Assembly: GCA_003550325.1 (NCBI GenBank) | Contig: QKWP01000046.1 | Span: 259,740-323,739, forward strand | Direction of reading: 5' to 3' | DNA from: Gigaspora rosea | Lineage: Eukaryota > Glomeromycota > Glomeromycetes > Diversisporales > Gigasporaceae | Length of the DNA: 64,000 nt | Part shown: positions 61,309 to 64,000 of the stretch, piece by piece | Position numbering within the stretch: position 1 is the first letter of the stretch | Layout of the letters: every line of letters begins with the position of its first letter | Position numbers and translations under genes: made by a program | The notes under the pieces: model-generated | Database searches by the model: none | What the model saw: the letters and a program-made list of their open reading frames with translations, nothing else | Told to the model about the DNA's origin: nothing

Positions 61309-62844
61309 TTAACAATTAACAACAATATGTTCATAGGGCACCAATGTAACATATTTTTTCACTTCCTTCCTAATCTTCTTATTTAACTTCAAATATCTAT
61401 CTACACCTACGTAATTCAAAGTTTTGTTTCGTGTGCAGAATTCGATTAACGCTTTAGCATATTTCTTTTTAACAAGGTGATCAATTAACAATTTTTTTAA
61501 AGGTGCACTACAATGATTGAGCAAAATATCAATGAATGAATTTAACCAATCATCCCTGAAATCTAGATATTGCAAAGTCAACGGCAATATTTCAGCAAAC
61601 TGTATAACTAATGTTTTTAGTTCTTCTCCCGATATGAAATCATTGCACACTAACGTGAGAAATTGAAGTTTTTGTAATTTACCAATAAGCTCTACTAGTT
61701 GTGTAGAAAACTCAACATTCGAAATGTAGAGATACGTTATATTTGGGCAGAAGGACTTAAGTGAATCTAATAATAACGATTCTTCCCAAATTTCATCATC
61801 TATTGAATCAATCATTAATCGTTGTAATGATGTGCCGCACTTTTCTAAAATTTGTTTTATAGTCGATATAGTTGTTTCCTCAAACATATAATCAACTATC
61901 TCTAAAGTGTTGACTTGATGATTTAATATTTTCAACAGAATCTCATCGCTGCAATATCTGATACGAAGAATTTCTAATTTTTTACAATTATTCAATATCT
62001 CGAATTCTTCGCTGTAACCACAATTTTCTATGATAACTTCTTGTAATGAATTTTGTTGACTTTCCAAAGCTGAGATTATGCCGTAGAACTCTGAAGGAAA
62101 ATCTTCACCACCGATTAAGCTAAATTGTCTAAGTTGTTCTTGAGATTTAATAATGCAGATAAGTGCATATAATAGAGCATGAAATAATTGCGGTTCGTAA
62201 TCAGAATAAAATCCATCAAATTTCAAAGATCTAATTTTCGTAGTATTTTTTGCCAAGATCTTTAATAACGTAGTAACACTTTCAATGCTGGAATCCAATA
62301 TAATACCCAAAGATAAATCTTGGAGTTGTGAGAAAATTTTCTTATTTTCTCCTAATGAATAAAAGATCTCTGGACTAAATTCAAGAAATTCCGAAAAATG
62401 TAAATCTAATTTACGTAAAGTTGCACCACTTTCAATAAATAATTTGATTAATATATTGATTATGTGATACATTAATGAGATGTAATAATTCGAATTAACA
62501 AGTTCGAGATCGAGCCATTTGTTAACTTTACTTTCCAAACGAGATAGATCAAGAACCTTTAAAAATCTTGCATAATCAAATAACTTTTTAGACAAATCTG
62601 CATTTATTCCACATTTTCTTAAAACGAATTTTTCGTCTTCACCAAGAGATGAGAAATAATTAGAAATGAATAAAGGTTTTTTCTCGAATGAAAATGGATC
62701 TCGCCAAAGAATAGGTATTGATATTTTGCACCAATGTCGACTCACAAGTGCGCACGAGTACAAAGAATAAAATTCATTATTTAAATTGTTAAGAATATCC
62801 TCCATTAATTCGGGCATATTGCCCATAAGTATTTTCGATGCCAT
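61309..62844 (-). CDS. F-box/leucine-rich-repeat protein
   Basis: Single exon, 511 residues, with ATG at 62844-62842. Residues 9-50 form an F-box: MPELMEDILNNL, then YSCALVSRHWCKISIPILWR. The rest is a string of irregular leucine-rich repeats, for example LQDLSLGI, IRSLKFDGF, LRQFSLIGG, LQEVIIENCG, LEILRIRYCS, LEIVDYMF, LQRLMIDSID, ITYLYISNV, LQFLTLVCND, LQYLDFRDDW. This is the standard layout of the very large F-box family of Rhizophagus. The F-box would bind Skp1 in an SCF ubiquitin ligase and the repeats would recruit a target, which cannot be named. The frame is intact and codon use is AT-rich like the kinase gene. Upstream is a TACG microsatellite at about 62999-63022. Confidence 0.93.
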   Translation of the reverse strand: MASKILMGNMPELMEDILNNLNNEFYSLYSCALVSRHWCKISIPILWRDPFSFEKKPLFISNYFSSLGEDEKFVLRKCGINADLSKKLFDYARFLKVLDLSRLESKVNKWLDLELVNSNYYISLMYHIINILIKLFIESGATLRKLDLHFSEFLEFSPEIFYSLGENKKIFSQLQDLSLGIILDSSIESVTTLLKILAKNTTKIRSLKFDGFYSDYEPQLFHALLYALICIIKSQEQLRQFSLIGGEDFPSEFYGIISALESQQNSLQEVIIENCGYSEEFEILNNCKKLEILRIRYCSDEILLKILNHQVNTLEIVDYMFEETTISTIKQILEKCGTSLQRLMIDSIDDEIWEESLLLDSLKSFCPNITYLYISNVEFSTQLVELIGKLQKLQFLTLVCNDFISGEELKTLVIQFAEILPLTLQYLDFRDDWLNSFIDILLNHCSAPLKKLLIDHLVKKKYAKALIEFCTRNKTLNYVGVDRYLKLNKKIRKEVKKYVTLVPYEHIVVNC

Positions 62845-64000
62845 GTATTAATAAGAATGGAAAAGAAAATGTTAAAAAATCCGTTATTGTCCGTAACAGG
62901 CTATAAATAGTAGGACCGTGGGAATGCCAAAACAATTTAGTCAAAATCTGATTGATTGATGATCCTTACGTGACCTAAAAAAGGCGATCAATCAAAATAC
63001 GTACGTACGTACGTACGTACGTGTAAAATAACAAAAATCACGTTATTTAGAAAATTGTGTCCCCTGAGAATATAAATGGTTTCGAAATAACACGCTCCCT
63101 ATAGTAGAGGGACTTATTTATAGTAAAAATACTCGTATTTTTGGTTTGTATCAGTCATACTTTTGTCACGTATATATAAGCCCACGTGCTATCGAGAATG
63201 TTTATAATTATAATCTGCGCCCCCTTAACACGTATTCGTGTTACACGTCAACGTGTTATGATCTTACAAAATAGGGGTGATTATATGTCAATCACGGATT
63301 TTGATGAATTTACGTATATAAAAATAGAAATGCTATCTATTCTTAAAGAGAATGCGAATTGTGACACCACAATACAACCTGGGTCCAATCACTAATTCGG
63401 ACTAAAAAGTAAACTTATTTTCCATTTTTGAAGATAAGTTATATATAGTCGAAAATAATCTAATCTTTAAAATTATAGTAGTACCATCGTTGAATAGCAC
63501 GTAGCGTGTTAAACAACACGTTAACGTGACAACACATTATCGTGTCGTATATTAAATTCAAATGTATATAAACGAATGAATTTGACTTCAATAAAGATAT
63601 ACAATACAATAGAATAGAAGTTCCCTTTGATTTTACTTAATTACTGATCCGGATAAGATTGATCAGCACTATTTTTATATTAGAATTTGGGGCAAAATTA
63701 CTGATTTTCATTATATACTGGAATCTGACGTAGGTCCAATGAAAAGTAATTTTTTATTAACAGCTTATGTTAAAATATCAGTGAGCAGCTAGAGTAATTG
63801 TATTGCATGATCATATAAAATCTGTTATCTATTACCAAAAGTTCTACTACAAACTTTCTGATAATTTTATAATTGACAAAGAGTTGCATATTCTGTAGTT
63901 ATATTTTTGGAAAAAATATTAGAAAATTTTTAGAAATTTGAAAAGCATTATTTATTTTCAAGCTCTATATTGTGTAGAATACTATAATAAAATTAATACT
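62845..64000. promoter_or_regulatory. Upstream region of the F-box gene and right flank
   Basis: Contains six TACG units at 62999-63022, a TATATAAG box-like motif at 63172-63179 on the plus strand, and clusters of CACGT/AACACG motifs at 63215-63260 and 63500-63550. A 65-codon frame (63198-63395, +) follows the TATATAAG motif but matches nothing known to me and is not called as a gene. Confidence 0.35.

Noticed and set aside
1..64000. tRNA, rRNA and CRISPR features
   Set aside because: I looked for cloverleaf-like GC-rich segments, rRNA-like conserved blocks and regular spacer arrays and saw none. The regular array at 46-58 kb is intron-exon repeats, not CRISPR.

Overview
The window is very AT-rich, intron-dense eukaryotic DNA, packed with transposon debris and containing two assembly gaps (33572-34327 and 52349-53307). 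The gene content fits an arbuscular mycorrhizal fungus of the Rhizophagus/Glomeromycotina type: a single-exon F-box/LRR protein, a protein kinase with a Cys-rich linker, duplicated PAS-hybrid histidine kinases with many short introns, and hAT and integrase-type DNA transposons. The organism is inferred from gene style; nothing in the sequence proves it.

Layout. 1-3178 (-) is the 5' part of a histidine kinase gene that runs off the left edge. 3.2-20.5 kb has no convincing gene. It holds foldback and terminal-inverted-repeat elements, including a Mutator-like element with a 10-bp target duplication and a long foldback interrupted by a mariner-like element. 20522-26354 (-) is a full-length paralogue of the left-edge kinase. 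It has two histidine-kinase modules, and several frameshifts plus a stop codon. 27.1-31.4 kb holds a second Mutator-like element and two decayed hAT transposases. 31488-36744 is a giant palindrome whose 2-kb arms each carry a broken Ginger/KRBA2-type integrase. 36.7-41.3 kb is repeats. 41367-43761 (-) is an intact-looking protein kinase gene. 44.0-46.3 kb is repeats. 61309-62844 (-) is an intact F-box gene.

The most unusual region is 46375-58550 (+). A first exon encodes a signal peptide and a Lys-Arg site. It is followed by about 90 evenly spaced acceptor-NNN-donor units: a TAG or CAG acceptor, exactly 3 nt (rarely 6, 9, 12, 15 or 18), then GTAAGTAT, GTATGTAT or a variant. Exon 1 ends in phase 2. 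Joined in that phase, the micro-exons read with no stop codon on both sides of the assembly gap, while the other two registers are full of stops. I interpret this as a secreted-protein gene built almost entirely from single-codon exons, in which every exon is a multiple of three and any combination of skipping keeps the frame. The introns alternate between two conserved types, so the gene apparently grew by tandem duplication of a roughly 200-bp two-intron, two-exon unit.

The two histidine kinases and the protein kinase are signalling genes and the F-box protein is a likely ubiquitin-ligase adaptor. I see no operon-like or functional linkage between them and the micro-exon gene.
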